64,000 nucleotides of DNA from Camellia lanceoleosa (Eukaryota; Streptophyta; Magnoliopsida; Ericales; Theaceae): positions 152,650,246 through 152,714,245 of the forward strand of contig CM045763.1 of NCBI GenBank assembly GCA_025200525.1. The letters run 5' to 3'. Shown here piece by piece: positions 48,201 to 60,629 of this stretch. Within the stretch, counting starts at the first letter, position 1. Every line of letters starts with the position of its first letter. Below the pieces are notes generated by a model, which saw nothing but the letters and a program-made list of their open reading frames with translations, had not been told where the DNA came from and searched no databases. A program made the position numbers and the translations under genes.

Positions 48201-51200
48201 GGGCATGAAAGTAAGTGGCAAAAATTGTAATGCATAAATGTCAAGTATGGTATGGAGTGATTGTTTTGGGATTTTGGAGAATTACTCCACGCTGTTTATC
48301 TTTTGACACTTGTCAAGTTATCTCACAAAATTTCAACCCACAACTTTAACTAATTAATATGGCTTGAAAATTGATTTATTAAATTGAAGTTGTCTCTCAA
48401 AATTTTATAAATGTATAAAATATTAGGGGCTGTTATTTTCATCAATGTGGTCAACAGTCACTCACTTACTACCAACCCATATCTTAGACAAGTTCAATTT
48501 CATGTTAAAAAAATTAGTATTTTCTTCTATTCACAATTGTTCTTAACATTTTTAAGTTTTCAAAGGATTCATGAGTTGTATCATCTTTTTTATTATTTCC
48601 TTGCAGAAGGAAGGTATGATATGTTCAGATGTTGGACTTGAACACTTGGGCATGAAAGTAAGTGGCAAAAATTGAAATGCATAAATGTCAAGTATGGTAT
48701 GGAGGGATTGTTTGGTGATTTTGGAGAATTACTCCATGCTGTTTATCCATTGACACTTGGCAAGTTATCTATCAATATTTTAACCCGCAACTTTAACTAA
48801 TAAATATGGCTTTAAAATTGATGTATTAAATTCAAGTTGTCTCTCAAAATTTTATAAATGTATAAAATATTAGGGACTGTTATTTCATCTATGTGGACAA
48901 TAGTCCCTCACTTACTACCAACCCATATCTTAGACATGTTCAATTTCATATTTGTTCTAAAAAATTTGTATTAAATAATTATTTTATATTTTTAGTAAGT
49001 ACTTTTAATTTGTGCAAAAAATTAAAAGTCTTAATATAAAAATACATTATTTTTTGTGATAGACAAATAAACACAAATTTTTTTAAATTCTAAAAGATTA
49101 CTTTTGTTCTAAAAAGAAAATCATGTTCAAATGATAACTTTTTTTTTTCCTACTTTATTCACCAAACAAGTTTGATTTCTTTTATTTATTTTGACTATAA
49201 ATTATAAAAAAAAAGTCAATAAATTAAAAATAAAACACTTTAAATTGGAGTTGAACCTATACTCAAATCGGACATGCAATGCACATAGATTGAACTATAC
49301 TTGCACACATGCCCATGTGCAAGTTGCACCCCGTCCAAGGCAAAAATTCTTGGGTGAATTATCTTGCTCTTTGTGATTATAGCGATGGCCGAGAAGGCGA
49401 AGTTGAACAATCTCTGCCGAGGATGACGGCTTCTATCGTCGACAGTGACTTTCTTCTCCTCCGTCTATTTTACCTTTATTTTTTATTTTTTGTACCTCAC
49501 CTCTATTTCATCAAACTCATTAAAAAATTTCATCTTTTTTTCAATTCAATTCAGCTTTGCTTAGGGGTTTCTTTATTCACTTTTTAATTTTCAATTTCAT
49601 TAAAAGCTAGGATAGATCGAACATGTGCTTGAAAAATTATGCGGTTAGCAATCTGGGCTTGTGCTAGTTCAATTTTGGACATCCAAAATATTGAACGGCC
49701 GGTATTCTCTTAAAACTCAAAATTCACTCTTTTTTCTTGTAACATATGATGACACACTTTGTGAGTATCGGAGGATCTCTAGCAATCGTGACATTAACTT
49801 GCATGGAAAGTGTGAAGAAGATGCCTCGCCCCCGGCAGCGTATTCTATAGACAAAAGCCCTCGGTTTGGTCTGAGAACGATTTAGCATCTTTGTGTTTGC
49901 CTGTAAATTTGCTTGGGTATGAACCACCTTCGTATGTTATTCACCCAAAAAAAAACTTTCTTATCAGAATTGTGTCAGTATACTTGAAATAGTATCCAAC
50001 ACCAAAGAGCTATGTCCACAATTTTTCAAGGAAGCTCGTGTTTGTGACCACTTTCAGGTTTCTACCCAACCCATATCTTAGACATATTCAATTTCACGTC
50101 AAAAAAATTAGTATTTTCTTCTATTGGCAATTGTTCTCAATATTTTTAAGTTTTCAAAGAATTCATGAGTTGTATCATCTCTTTTATTATTCCCTTGCAG
50201 AAGGAAGGTCTGATATGTTCATATGTAGGACTTGAACACTTGGGCATGAAAGTAAGTGGCAAAAATTGTAATGCATAAATGTCAAGTATGGTATGGAGTG
50301 ATTGTTTTGGGATTTTGGAGAATTACTCCACGCTGTTTATCTTTTGACACTTGTCAAGTTATCTCACAAAATTTCAACCCACAACTTTAACTAATTAATA
50401 TGGCTTGAAAATTGATTTATTAAATTGAAGTTGTCTCTCAAAATTTTATAAATGTATAAAATATTAGGGGCTGTTATTTTCATCAATGTGGTCAACAGTC
50501 ACTCACTTACTACCAACCCATATCTTAGACAAGTTCAATTTCATGTTAAAAAAATTAGTATTTTCTTCTATTCACAATTGTTCTTAACATTTTTAAGTTT
50601 TCAAAGGATTCATGAGTTGTATCATCTTTTTTATTATTTCCTTGCAGAAGGAAGGTATGATATGTTCAGATGTTGGACTTGAACACTTGGGCATGAAAGT
50701 AAGTGGCAAAAATTGAAATGCATAAATGTCAAGTATGGTATGGAGGGATTGTTTGGTGATTTTGGAGAATTACTCCATGCTGTTTATCCATTGACACTTG
50801 GCAAGTTATCTATCAATATTTTAACCCGCAACTTTAACTAATAAATATGGCTTTAAAATTGATGTATTAAATTCAAGTTGTCTCTCAAAATTTTATAAAT
50901 GTATAAAATATTAGGGACTGTTATTTCATCTATGTGGACAATAGTCCCTCACTTACTACCAACCCATATCTTAGACATGTTCAATTTCATATTTGTTCTA
51001 AAAAATTTGTATTAAATAATTATTTTATATTTTTAGTAAGTACTTTTAATTTGTGCAAAAAATTAAAAGTCTTAATATAAAAATACATTATTTTTTTTGT
51101 GATAGACAAATAAACACAAATTTTTTTTTAAATTCTAAAAGATTACTTTTGTTCTAAAAAGAGAAAATCATGTTCAAATGATAACTTTTTTTTTCCTACT

Positions 51201-52814
51201 TTATTCACCAAACAAGTTTCGATTTCTTTTATTTATTTTGACTATAAATTATAAAAAGAAAAAGTCAATAAATTAAAAATAAAACACTTTAAATTGGAGT
51301 TGAACCTATACTCAAATCGGACATGCAATGCACATAGATTGAACTATACTTGCACACATGCCCATGTGCAAGTTGCACCCCGTCCAAGGCAAAAATTCTT
51401 GGGTGAATTATCTTGCTCTTTGTGATTATAGCGATGGCCGAGAAGGCGAAGTTGAACAATCTCTGCCGAGGATGACGGCTTCTATCGTCGACAGTGACTT
51501 TCTTCTCCTCCGTCTATTTTACCTTTATTTTTTATTTTTTGTACCTCACCTCTATTTCATCAAACTCATTAAAAAAAAAATTCTTCTTTTTTTCAATTCA
51601 ATTCAGCTTTGCTTAGGGGTTTCTTTATTCACTTTTTAATTTTTAATTTAATTAAAAGCTCAGAAAGATCGAACATGTGCTTGAAAAATTACGCGGTTGG
51701 CAATCTGGGCTTGTGCTAGTTCAATTTTGGACATCCAAAATATTGAACAGCCAGTATTCTCTTAAAACTCAAAATGCACTCTTTTTTCTTGTAACATATG
51801 ATGATACACTCTCTGAGTATCGGAGGATCTCTAGCGATCGTGACATTAACTTGCATGGAAAGTGTGAAGAAGATGCCTCGCCCCCCGATAGCCTATTCTA
51901 TAGCCAAAAGCCCTCAGTTTGGTCTGAGAACGATTTAGCATCTTTGTGTTTGCCTTTAAATTTGCTTGGGTATGAACCACCTTCGTATGTTATTACACCC
52001 AAAAAAAAAAAAAACTTCCGTATCAGAATTGTGTCGGTATACTTGAAATAGTATCCAACACCAAAGAGCTATGTCTACAATTTTTCAAGGAAGCTCATGT
52101 TTGTGACCTCTTTCAGGTTTGTCGCTAACCCAACCCATATCTTAGACATATTCAATTTCATGTCAAAAAAATTAGTATTTTCCTCTTTTGGCAATTGTTC
52201 TCAACATTTTTAAGTTTTCAAAAGATTCATGAGTTGTATCATCTCTTTTATTATTCCCTTGCAAAAAGAAGGTCTGATATGCTCAGATGTAGGACTTGAA
52301 CACTTGGGCATGAAAGTAAGTGGCAAAAATTGTAATGCATAAATGTCAAGTATGGTATGGAGTGATTGTTTTGGGATTTTGAAGAATTACTCCATGATGT
52401 TTATCTTTGGACACTTGTCAAGTTATCTCACAAAATTTCAACCCGCAACTTTAACTTATTAATATGGCTTGAAAATTGATTTATTAAATTGAAGTTGTCT
52501 CTCAAAATTTTATAAATGTATAAAATATTAGGGGCTGTTATTTTCGTTAATGTGGTCAATAGTCACTCACTTACTATAGTCACTCACTTACCACCAACCC
52601 ATATCTTGGACATGTTCAATTTCATGTTAAAAAAATTAGTATTTTCTTCTATTTGCAATTGTTCTTAACATTTTTAAGTTTTCAAAGGATTCATGAGTTG
52701 TATCATCTTTTTTATTATTTCGTTGCAGAAGGAAGATCTGATATGTTTAGATGTAGGACTTGAACACTTGGGCATGAAAGTATGTGGCAAAAATTGCAAT
52801 GCACAAATGTCAAG
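45226..52814 (+). repeat. Head-to-tail array of a ~2.04-kb exon-bearing repeat
   Basis: The marker gcaccccgtccaagg starts units at 45241, 47282, 49326 and 51375, spacings 2041, 2044 and 2049. The last unit stops near 52814, where the viral sequence begins. Each unit has the block near ATGGCCGAGAAGGCGAAG, a CT-rich intron-like tract and an exon-like segment with open frames (WTSKILNGRYSLKTQNS). A second open stretch (ILEIVSNTKELCPQFFKEAR), two 447-bp sub-units each with a splice-flanked 51-base cassette, and an AT-rich tail complete it. Units 2 and 3 appear almost identical. I recognise no protein. The pieces look like exons of one gene that was broken and amplified. Confidence 0.9.
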
Positions 52815-52851
52815 ACGTGCTTAGCCAAACCCTGTGTCAAGCACCTTATTG

Positions 52852-52869
52852 TGGTATCAGAGCCATGTT
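52852..52869 (+). other. tRNA-Met primer-binding site of the caulimovirid
   Basis: TGGTATCAGAGCCATGTT is the canonical caulimovirid minus-strand primer site, complementary to tRNA-Met. It lies about 66 bases before the viral ORF. Confidence 0.85.
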
Positions 52870-53342
52870 TAAAATTGGTCATAGTTTGTTTTATTTAATT
52901 TTAATTATACATATATGGTCACATACATCCATACATGAGTACTGAACCTTCAAAAGAAGTAGCCAATACAGTGTCAAATATAGTAGCCAATACAGTAGCT
53001 TCTACATCGGAAGCCAGAGAGCTTGTAGCTTACCAGGATGTTAAGGAAGCCCTTGATAAGTGGACTATCCCTACGGTCAAACCAAATACTATCTACAAGA
53101 TAGGAACTTTTGGCTTTTCCAGTAGAAAAATAATCAAAACCTTTGAACATGACGTATCAATCCAGAATGATGATAAGATCATGTATCTCCTCCATATTCA
53201 GGATCTTTATCATATTTTACAGAAATACAAGTATGTCCACATAGGACTTGTCCAGATAGCTTTCAAACCTTTGACTCTCTTAGGTCAAAATACCAGTATC
53301 CAGTGTACCCTTCGAGATGGTATATGCCTCGACTAGAGAGCA

Positions 53343-53347
53343 TCACT
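53343..53347. repeat. Target duplication (TCACT) left of element B
   Basis: TCACT precedes the LTR start at 53348 and recurs at 63256-63260 after the 3' LTR. Perfect 5-bp duplication. Confidence 0.93.
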
Positions 53348-53534
53348 TATAGCGATCCCGGTTTTCCCTTTCTATAATTGTTGTATTCCGGACTTTGGTT
53401 CTGTGGAGTTGGTGATTGTTTATCTTGTTGTCATCCTTTAATTCCATATGTTTGAGTTTTAGGATGTGTTGGGCGTGTTTCGAACAGGTAGGTTGAGTTT
53501 TGGCCTCAAGTGTAGTTGCCCAGGTTTTTGGTGT

Positions 53535-53890
53535 TACGCTCGAGTGGGTCACTCTGCGCTCGAGCGAAGTTTGGTTTTTGGTTGTCCGCTAGAGTGGGCC
53601 TTTTTGTGCTCGAGCGGGGTTTACACACTCCCAGTATTTCGTGCCTCTGGAAAACTTCTGTAGGTGTGTTTTTCATGCTCGAGCGGGTTTCTTTACGCTC
53701 GAGCGGGTATGTTGGCGCTCGAGCGAGTAGTGCTTTGTCTGTGAAAGTTTTGGGAGGGGGAAATCTACACTCGAGCGGACTGGTTTTTACTCTCGGGCAG
53801 ATGTATTTTATTCTTGTGTCTTGGCGCTCGAGCATGTCCAGATTTTTGTGTTTGACGCTTGAGCGTTCTATTCTCCGCTCGAGCGAGAGT
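53535..53890. repeat. CGCTCGAGCG palindrome cluster (element B, 5' LTR)
   Basis: About fifteen CGCTCGAGCG-type units spaced ~20-45 bp apart, with variants such as ccgctagagtggg and acgctcgagtgggt. The same cluster in the 3' LTR is at 61238-61615, where some units are more perfect. Confidence 0.85.
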
Positions 53891-54838
53891 GTCGTATATC
53901 AGTTGCCAGCTGGGCATTTTTTTAAATCACTTTTTACATTCACTCTCTCTCTCTCTCTCTCTCTCTCTTACTTTCTAAAAACACTTTTTGAGCGCTTCTC
54001 TCTCTAGGATCTCCGTTCTCTCTAGGGTTTGATCTAGTTAGAGTGTTTCACTCCCTTGGTACCTTTGTAAAAAGTGTGTTGATCGTCGAGGGCTACGTTT
54101 TGATCTGAGAAATTGTTGATTTGGAGCACTTTGAATTCCTTTATCTTCTCCATTTTAGCTCTAACTTCAAGGTAGAGATATCTTACTCTATCTTATGAGC
54201 TTTGTCTTTAAATTTACGTATTTCGATATGTTGGGGGCTGTTGGGTAATTTTGAGAAAGTTTGGGGTCATTGTGCAATTTTCAAAAGAGGGGTTTTCAAC
54301 GTTTAAAACCTTTATGTATGTAATGTATTGGAAAATGGACTTGGAGCTGGATTGTTGATGAAAATGGAACCTTAGGGTTGGTGTTGTAATTATGGGAAAA
54401 AGCCCTAATTGTTGATAAATTAATTTGCATAATTAATTTGGGGAGATGAGAAATTGAATAGGAAATATTCAAATTGGAAAGGTATGGGATTAAAGGGTGT
54501 AGTTGGATTAATGTACTGCTCACCGAGGCAAATGTTGATAATTTATCCATTTGGTGCATTTATTTTCTATTTAGAAATAACTGCTTTGGGCTATCAGCGG
54601 AGGATAGTCTTGATTGTTGTAGACAATGCATGATGATTAGGCAAACTAAAACAAATCAATTGAGTAGGCTATCGAGTATAGCGGTAAATATAATACATCG
54701 AAATGGTGTATTGAATGATTGAACATGTATATGATGATTGTTTATATGCATTGTGTTGTGTGGGAGGAGATCGGGGATGTATTCCACGGTTTAGGGGAAG
54801 ATAGGGGATGGACCTCTAATCCGGAGATTGTTTTACAC

Positions 54839-54976
54839 TGATACAACACTACAATGTGTATCAATTGTGAAGTATGGAAGTGTTTTGTTATATTGATACA
54901 TCACTACAATGTGTATCATTTGTGAATTATGGAAGTGGTTTAATGTGTTATTGATACAGCACCAAAATGTGTATCC
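54839..54976. repeat. Three ~57-bp repeats with TGATACA/TGTATCA arms
   Basis: Units start at 54839, 54894 and 54952. Each contains tgatacaNcactacaatgtgtatca, whose ends are inverted copies of each other and can fold into a hairpin. The third is more diverged. The 3' LTR carries the same units near 62530, 62587 and 62645. Confidence 0.8.
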
Positions 54977-55566
54977 ATCATGAATTTAGAAAGTATTTTA
55001 GTGACGAGTTATAATCTCATTAAATGATTTGGCCAGGTTCTGAGCCTTGTTTTCAAACTTAAAGTTGAATAAGAAAAGGAAACTGAAGTGTGCCATGGGC
55101 ATGATTGTCGTGAAACTGTAGTACGACATACGTTGGAATATAAGTGTGGACCATCTATTGAATGCTATTATTTTAGTCATTGTTTATAGTCGGTTTAGTA
55201 TATTTTCTACTGGGTTGTGGCTCACCCTTTATGGGACATCATTTTCAGGTACATGTAGCATGCCACCTCCAAGGACATAGCTTGGGAGGCTGGAGGCAGA
55301 TAGACTGTTTCTATTGTTTTGTTTTCTTTTGATGTATTACATGTATATCAAGCCAAGGGCTTTCTTTGTATAGAGTTAGTACTCTCTTTTTGTAACCAAG
55401 TGTTGACTTGGAAAGTTGTAAGCCCATAGGGCACTTACTTTTGTTGTCAACATGTAATACATTTTGTAATGATTACTCTGATGGAATATATTTATGCTTT
55501 ATTCTCTTATGTCTGAGCATGCTATTGTTGGATGATTTTTGGGTTTATTTTGAGGGCGTTACAACT

Positions 55567-55578
55567 TGGTATCAGAGC
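55567..55578 (+). other. tRNA-Met primer-binding site of element B
   Basis: TGGTATCAGAGC, three bases after the 5' LTR. It primes minus-strand cDNA in chromoviruses. Confidence 0.92.
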
Positions 55579-55966
55579 GTACCGGGTTTGAATACTTTGG
55601 GTACGTGGGAAGTGATTAGTATCACAATGCGTTTGTCTCGCTTGTTAGAGACTTATGTGTAATGTTATGTGCTTATGTGATAACATGTTTATGTGACTAC
55701 TTGGGAATGGGATTTAGTTTCTAGGATGTTGATTGGATCCTTGGGTTTCTGTGAGTCTTGTTGGAAAAACACTTGATCAATGCTGTTGCTAACCGGAACT
55801 TTAGTAACGCCTCGGGACTATCATTATCCGGAAATGAAATTCGTAAGTGCTTATGTGTTTATGTGCTTACGTGGAGTGAATTACAGCTGTCCATGCATTA
55901 GGACGCGAGTGTTATAGCTTCGGCACATTTGTGAATGTTCTAACGTTCTTCGTTACCTTTATTAGG
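55579..55966 (+). other. Leader between primer site and gag (element B)
   Basis: Untranslated leader of about 390 bases. No gene or repeat recognised. Confidence 0.6.
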
Positions 55967-57277
55967 ATGTCAGGACAAGGACGAGGAAGTAGACGTCGTA
56001 GGTGTGGTAGGCAGGAGATGCCTTTATCGGATGATATTCCGGCACAGCAGGAGGGGGTTGGCCAAGCCAATGTGGCCGAGCCAGCAGGTCAGCAGGCTAT
56101 GGGTGCCTTAGCCCGTGAGATAGCCGATGCTTTGAGGGAGTCTTTGGGTATTCTTAGAGCTGAGAATCCAGTTCAGGCTCCAGTTCAGGCCCAGGTTGTT
56201 GATGCAGGGCCTTCCTTTCTGAAGAGGGTATTCTTCCGGTCTAATCTGGACGAGTTTATTAGGGATCCGAAGGAGCTACTTAAGGCTGACGAGTGGTTGG
56301 AGCAGATGAGTAAGACGTTCGAGATGCTTGGCATCGAGGACGGAGCATTGAAAGTGACCTTGGCATCTTTCGAGCTTAAGGGGGATGCGGGTCAGTGGTG
56401 GAAGTACACGAAGGGTCGTATTGGTGGCACGTGGGAGGCCTTTTTAGATGCTTTCCAGGAGAAGTTCTTATCTCCAGCTGTCAGAGAGAAGCTGAGAGAC
56501 CAGTTTTGCCAGCTCAAGCAGCTGAGTTTATCTGTGGCCGAGTTTGAGGCTGCTTTCACTAGTTTGTCCAGGTTTGTACCTGAGCTTGTGGCGTCCGAAG
56601 AACGCCGTTGTATTGAGTTTGAGCGGAAGCTGAGGCATGGCCTCAATATGAGAGTTGGGGGTTCTATGACCTGCGATTATGGGCACCTAGTGGATGCTGC
56701 AGCCCACATGGAGATCATGATATAGGAGGAGGAGGAGGAGCAGAGAGGCTCCAAGAGGAGCCAGGATGGTTAAGGTGATGGCAGGAGACAAAGGGGTTCT
56801 AACTCTCAACAGTCTCAGGGTGGTGTTGCTAGATCGACCTTTCCAGTGCCAAGTGCAGGCTCGGGGAGAGGCAATTAGGGAGATATCACCTGTTTTAAGT
56901 GTGGTCAGCTAGGTCACAAGTCTTCAGTTTACCCGCAGAAGGAAGGAGGTCAGCGAGCTGCTTCTTCTTCGGCTCGACCGCAGGGCCAGAGTGAGGGCAA
57001 ATGCCAGCCTTTGTCTTGTTATCAGTGTGGTCAGCCTGGGCACCTGAAGAGGTTTTGCCCGCAGTTGAGTGCCACTTCGGGAGCGTCTGGTTCTAGGCAG
57101 CGAGTTTTCAACGATTCGATCTGTCAGGCCTCGAGGCCAATCCGGAGCCGTTGTCGATGCGTGCGGCGATCGTTTGCTCTGAGGGTGGCGAGGTGGATCG
57201 AGGGCCTCAAGGCGTGTGTATCTTTATCTGCAGGACTTAATCTGCTCCATCGGTTGAGAGGTACCTTTCTGTTTTGA
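55967..57277 (+). pseudogene. gag: Gag of element B
   Basis: ATG at 55967 (MSGQGRGSRRRRCG) is preferred over an in-frame ATG at 55931 because this basic start suits gag. The capsid region includes FIRDPKELLKADEWLEQMSK, GDAGQWWKYTKGRIGGTWEA and FVPELVASEERRCIEFERKL. A TAG at 56723-56725, a TAA near 56770 and a TAG near 56876 interrupt the frame. Two CCHC knuckles follow: CFKCGQLGHKSSVY has lost its last cysteine (near 56906-56945), while CYQCGQPGHLKRFC (57017-57058) is intact. It would build the particle and bind the RNA. Confidence 0.93.
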
Positions 57278-57601
57278 AACTCGGTTGCTAGTGTATTGAT
57301 TGATACGGGTGCGTCTCATTCCTTTGTATCTACTGCATTTGCATTTGTTTTGGGGTTGGAGTTGGCACAATTAGCATCTCCAATATGTGTTGTATCATCT
57401 GTTGGGGGTGAATTGATTTTGAAACGAGGATGTAGAGGTTGTGTTATAGAGTTCGCTGATCGTCGGCTTCCGTTTCCTTTTGTAATTATGCCAATGTCGG
57501 GATTTGATGTTATTTTGGGTATGGACCGGCTATCGTCATACCGGGCAGTTATCGATTGCTACTGCCAGAGGGTCACAGTATGTACCTTGAGCGGGGAGTG
57601 A
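57278..57601 (+). pseudogene. pol: Aspartic protease of element B
   Basis: Same frame as gag after the TGA at 57275-57277. LIDTGASHSFVS carries the catalytic Asp, and FDVILGMDRLSSYRAVIDC is the conserved hydrophobic Gly block at the end. A stop at 57599-57601 separates it from RT. Confidence 0.92.
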
Positions 57602-59256
57602 TTCCATTTCCTGGGGGATCAGGTTGGTAGTGTGTTGCCACCGGTATATGATCTGCGAGGGCTGTTGAGCTTAGTGGTCTCCTTGCTAGCCTTTTGAGTA
57701 GTGAGTGTGATGAGACCCAAATTGCATTACCGAGAGTGGTTTGTGAGTATTCAGATGTTTTTCTCGACGATCTAGTTAGTTTGCCACCTCACTGAGAGAT
57801 AGAGCTCTCTATTGATTTAGTGCCTGGTACGGCGCCGATTTCTATGGCACCTTATCGTTTTGCCCCAGCTGAGTTAAGTGAGTTGAAGATTCAGCTCTAG
57901 AAATTGCTAGATAAGGGCTTCATTCGCCCTAGTGTTTCGCCATGGGGAGCACTGGCCCTCTTTGCTAAAAAGAAAGATGGTGCCTTGAGACTTTGTATCG
58001 ACTACCGGAAGTTGAATCAAGCTACGGTTAAGAATAAGTACCCTATGCCCCGTATAGATGATTTGTTTGACCAGTTGAAGGGTTCCCGTTGTTTCTCTAA
58101 GATAGACTTGAGATCGGGTTACCACCAGTTGAGGGTCAAGGGGGAGGATATTCCGAAGACGGCATTCCATACGCGGTATGGCCACTATGAGTTTCTGGTG
58201 ATGCCTTTTGGGCTCACCAATGCACCGACAGTCATTATGGATTTCATGAACCGGATCTTCTGGGAATTCTTAGATCATTTTGTAGTCGTTTTCGTGGACG
58301 ACATTCTGATTTATTCACCTTCGGAGGAGGAGCACGAGAAACACTTGAGAGTGGTGCTTGAGTTGCTTAGAGCCCATAGGTTGTATGCCAAGTTTGGGAA
58401 ATGCGAGTTCTAGCTAGGAGAAGTCAAGTTCTTAGGCCATGTGGTATCCGGGGAAGGGGTGCCTGTTGATACATCCAAGATCGAGGAAGTGCAAGATTGG
58501 GCACAGCCTGAGATTGTTTTTGAGATCCGCAGTTTTCTAGGATTAGCTGGGTATTACCGCCGGTTTGTGAAGGATTTCTTCAGGCTAGCTTTGCCTTTGA
58601 CTAGATTGACGCGGAAAGGGGTCAAATTTGTATGGAGTGAGACTTGTGAAAAGTCGTTCCAAGAGCTGAAGGTTAGATTAACCACCGCTCTGGTTTTGAT
58701 TATTTCGGAAAGAGGTTTGTGTCATGTGGTTTATTGTGATGCCTCACGACAGGGTTTGGGTTGGGTGTTGATGTAAGAGGGGAAGGTGGCAGACTATGGC
58801 TCACGTCAGTTGAAAATTCACGAGAGGAATTACCCTACACATGACCTTGAGTTAGCAACCGTGATTTTTGCCTTAAAGATTTGGAGGCACTACCTTTATG
58901 GTGAGAGGTTCGAGGTGTTCTCGGATCATAAGAGTTTGAAGTATCTGTTCACACAGAGAGACTTGAATTTGAGGCAGAGAAGGTGGATGGAGTTCATTGA
59001 GGACTATGATTTTGAGTTGCACTATCACCCGGGAAAGGCCAATGTTGTGGCCGATGCCCTTAGCAGAAAATCCATTAGTGATGTAGCTTGTGTAGCCATC
59101 CGAGAGTGGGAGATGTTGGGGGCACTTGGCAAGTTCGATTTGCTTTTGGCCGAATCTGCCGAGGCTGCGGCCTTGTTTTCTGTTGTTGCGCAGCCTACAC
59201 TTGTGACTCGAGTGTTAGAGGCACAGAGAGGTGACCTTGAGATAGAATCCCTCTGA
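57602..59256 (+). pseudogene. pol: Reverse transcriptase and RNase H of element B
   Basis: A pre-RT stretch has VVCEYSDVFLDDLV and [20 protein letters not shown], with stops where element-type sequence needs Arg or Gln codons. RT then runs [58 protein letters not shown] and the catalytic [20 protein letters not shown] (near 58296). Next come [13 protein letters not shown] and RNase H with [20 protein letters not shown] and [18 protein letters not shown]. Stops: 58411-58413, 58774-58776 and 59254-59256. In element A the stop corresponding to 58774 is at 755 (same codon). Confidence 0.94.
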
Positions 59257-60629
59257 GAGAAGATCTCTAGTGGGAAGGTTGAGAAGGGTTTGACGGTGTA
59301 TCCCGACCAGAGTGTGAGATACCGAGACCGTTTGTTTGTGCCGGAGTCTTGCCGAGAGAAGGTACTCCGAGAGTTTCACCATTCTCGTCTTGTAGTGCAC
59401 CCGGGAGGAACCAAGATTTATCGAGATTTGGGTCGCCAGTTTTGGTGGCGGGGTATGAAGAAGGATGTGGCAGTGTTTGTGTCTAAGTGCCTTACTTGTT
59501 AGCAAGTGAAGGCCGAGCATCAGAGGCCAGCGGGTTTGTTGCAACCCTTGCCTACTGCCGAATGGAAGTGGGAGCATGTCACTATGGATTTCGTTGTAGG
59601 TCTTCCAAGGACTCAGCGGGGTAGTGATGCTATTTGGGTGGTTGTAGACCGGTTGACCAAGTCGGCGCACTTTATCCGTATGCGCGTGAAAGATTCGGTA
59701 GATTTTCTGGCCGATTTGTATATTCGGGACATAGTGAGGTTGCATGGGGTCCCAGTGACGATCGTCTTAGATAGAGACTCTTGTTTTACTACTAGATTGT
59801 GGCAGAGTTTGCAGAGTGCCTTGGGTACTAAGTTGACCTTTAGTACGGCTTATCATCCTCAGACTAACAGGCAGTCCGAGCGTACTATTCAGATCATTGA
59901 GGATATGCTTTGAGGTTGTGTCCTTGACTTTAGTGGGATGTGGGAGAGGCACTTGCCCTTGGTGGAGTTTGCCTACAACAACAACTTTCAGTCTAGTATC
60001 GGTATGGCACCGTTTGAGGCCTTGTATGGCCGACCTTGTAGGTCTCTAGTTTGTTGGGCCGAGGTGGGTGATGCACCTTTGTTAGGCCCGGATTGGTGAG
60101 GGAAACGACGGATAAGGTTGAGCTTATCCGTAGGAGGCATATTACAGCCCAGAGTCACCAAAAGAGTTATGCCGACCGTAGGAGGAGGCCTTTGGCATTT
60201 GAGATGGGTGATCATGTTTTCTTGAAAATCTCACCTAGGCGAGGTTTGATGAGGTTTGGGAAGAGTGGGAAGTTATCCCCTCGGTTTATCGGTCCCTTTG
60301 AGATCCTTTAGAGGATTGAGGAAGTTGCTTATCGTTTGGCTTTGCCACCGCAGTTGTCCGGGGTGCATGACATGTTTCATGTTAGTATGCTTTGGAAGTA
60401 CGAGCTGGATACATCTCATGTGTTGGATTGGACCGACTTAGAGGTAGATGAGGATGCCTCGTATGAGGAGAGACCGGTTCGGGTCTTGGATAGGCAGGAT
60501 CAAGTCTTGCGGGGCAAGACCATACCCTTGGTGAAAGTTTTGTGGAAGCATCACGGAGTGGAAGAAGCCACTTGGGAACGTGAATTAGAGGTCCGTGAGA
60601 AATATCCGGACATGTTTGTTGATGTATAA
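59257..60629 (+). pseudogene. pol: Integrase with chromodomain-like tail of element B
   Basis: Zinc-binding HHSRLVVHPGGTKIYRDLG through CLTC (stop at about 59500-59502, Q in element A). Core: [21 protein letters not shown] (second catalytic Asp), [16 protein letters not shown] (Glu) with a stop near 59911. A frameshift near 60092 and a stop near 60310 follow. The tail from about 60460 (YEERPVRVLDRQDQVLRGKT and WKHHGVEEATWERELEVREK) resembles the chromodomain-like end of Tekay elements, which directs integration. It ends FVDV at 60629. It is better preserved than in element A, where one extra base breaks it. Confidence 0.92.

Larger units (their letters stand above)
53348..55563 (+). repeat. 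5' LTR of element B (2216 bp)
   Basis: Starts TATAGCGATCCCGG and ends GGGCGTTACA. It has a CT microsatellite (53942-53970), the palindrome cluster and three ~57-bp hairpin repeats (54839-54975). The tRNA-Met site follows three bases later. Confidence 0.95.
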
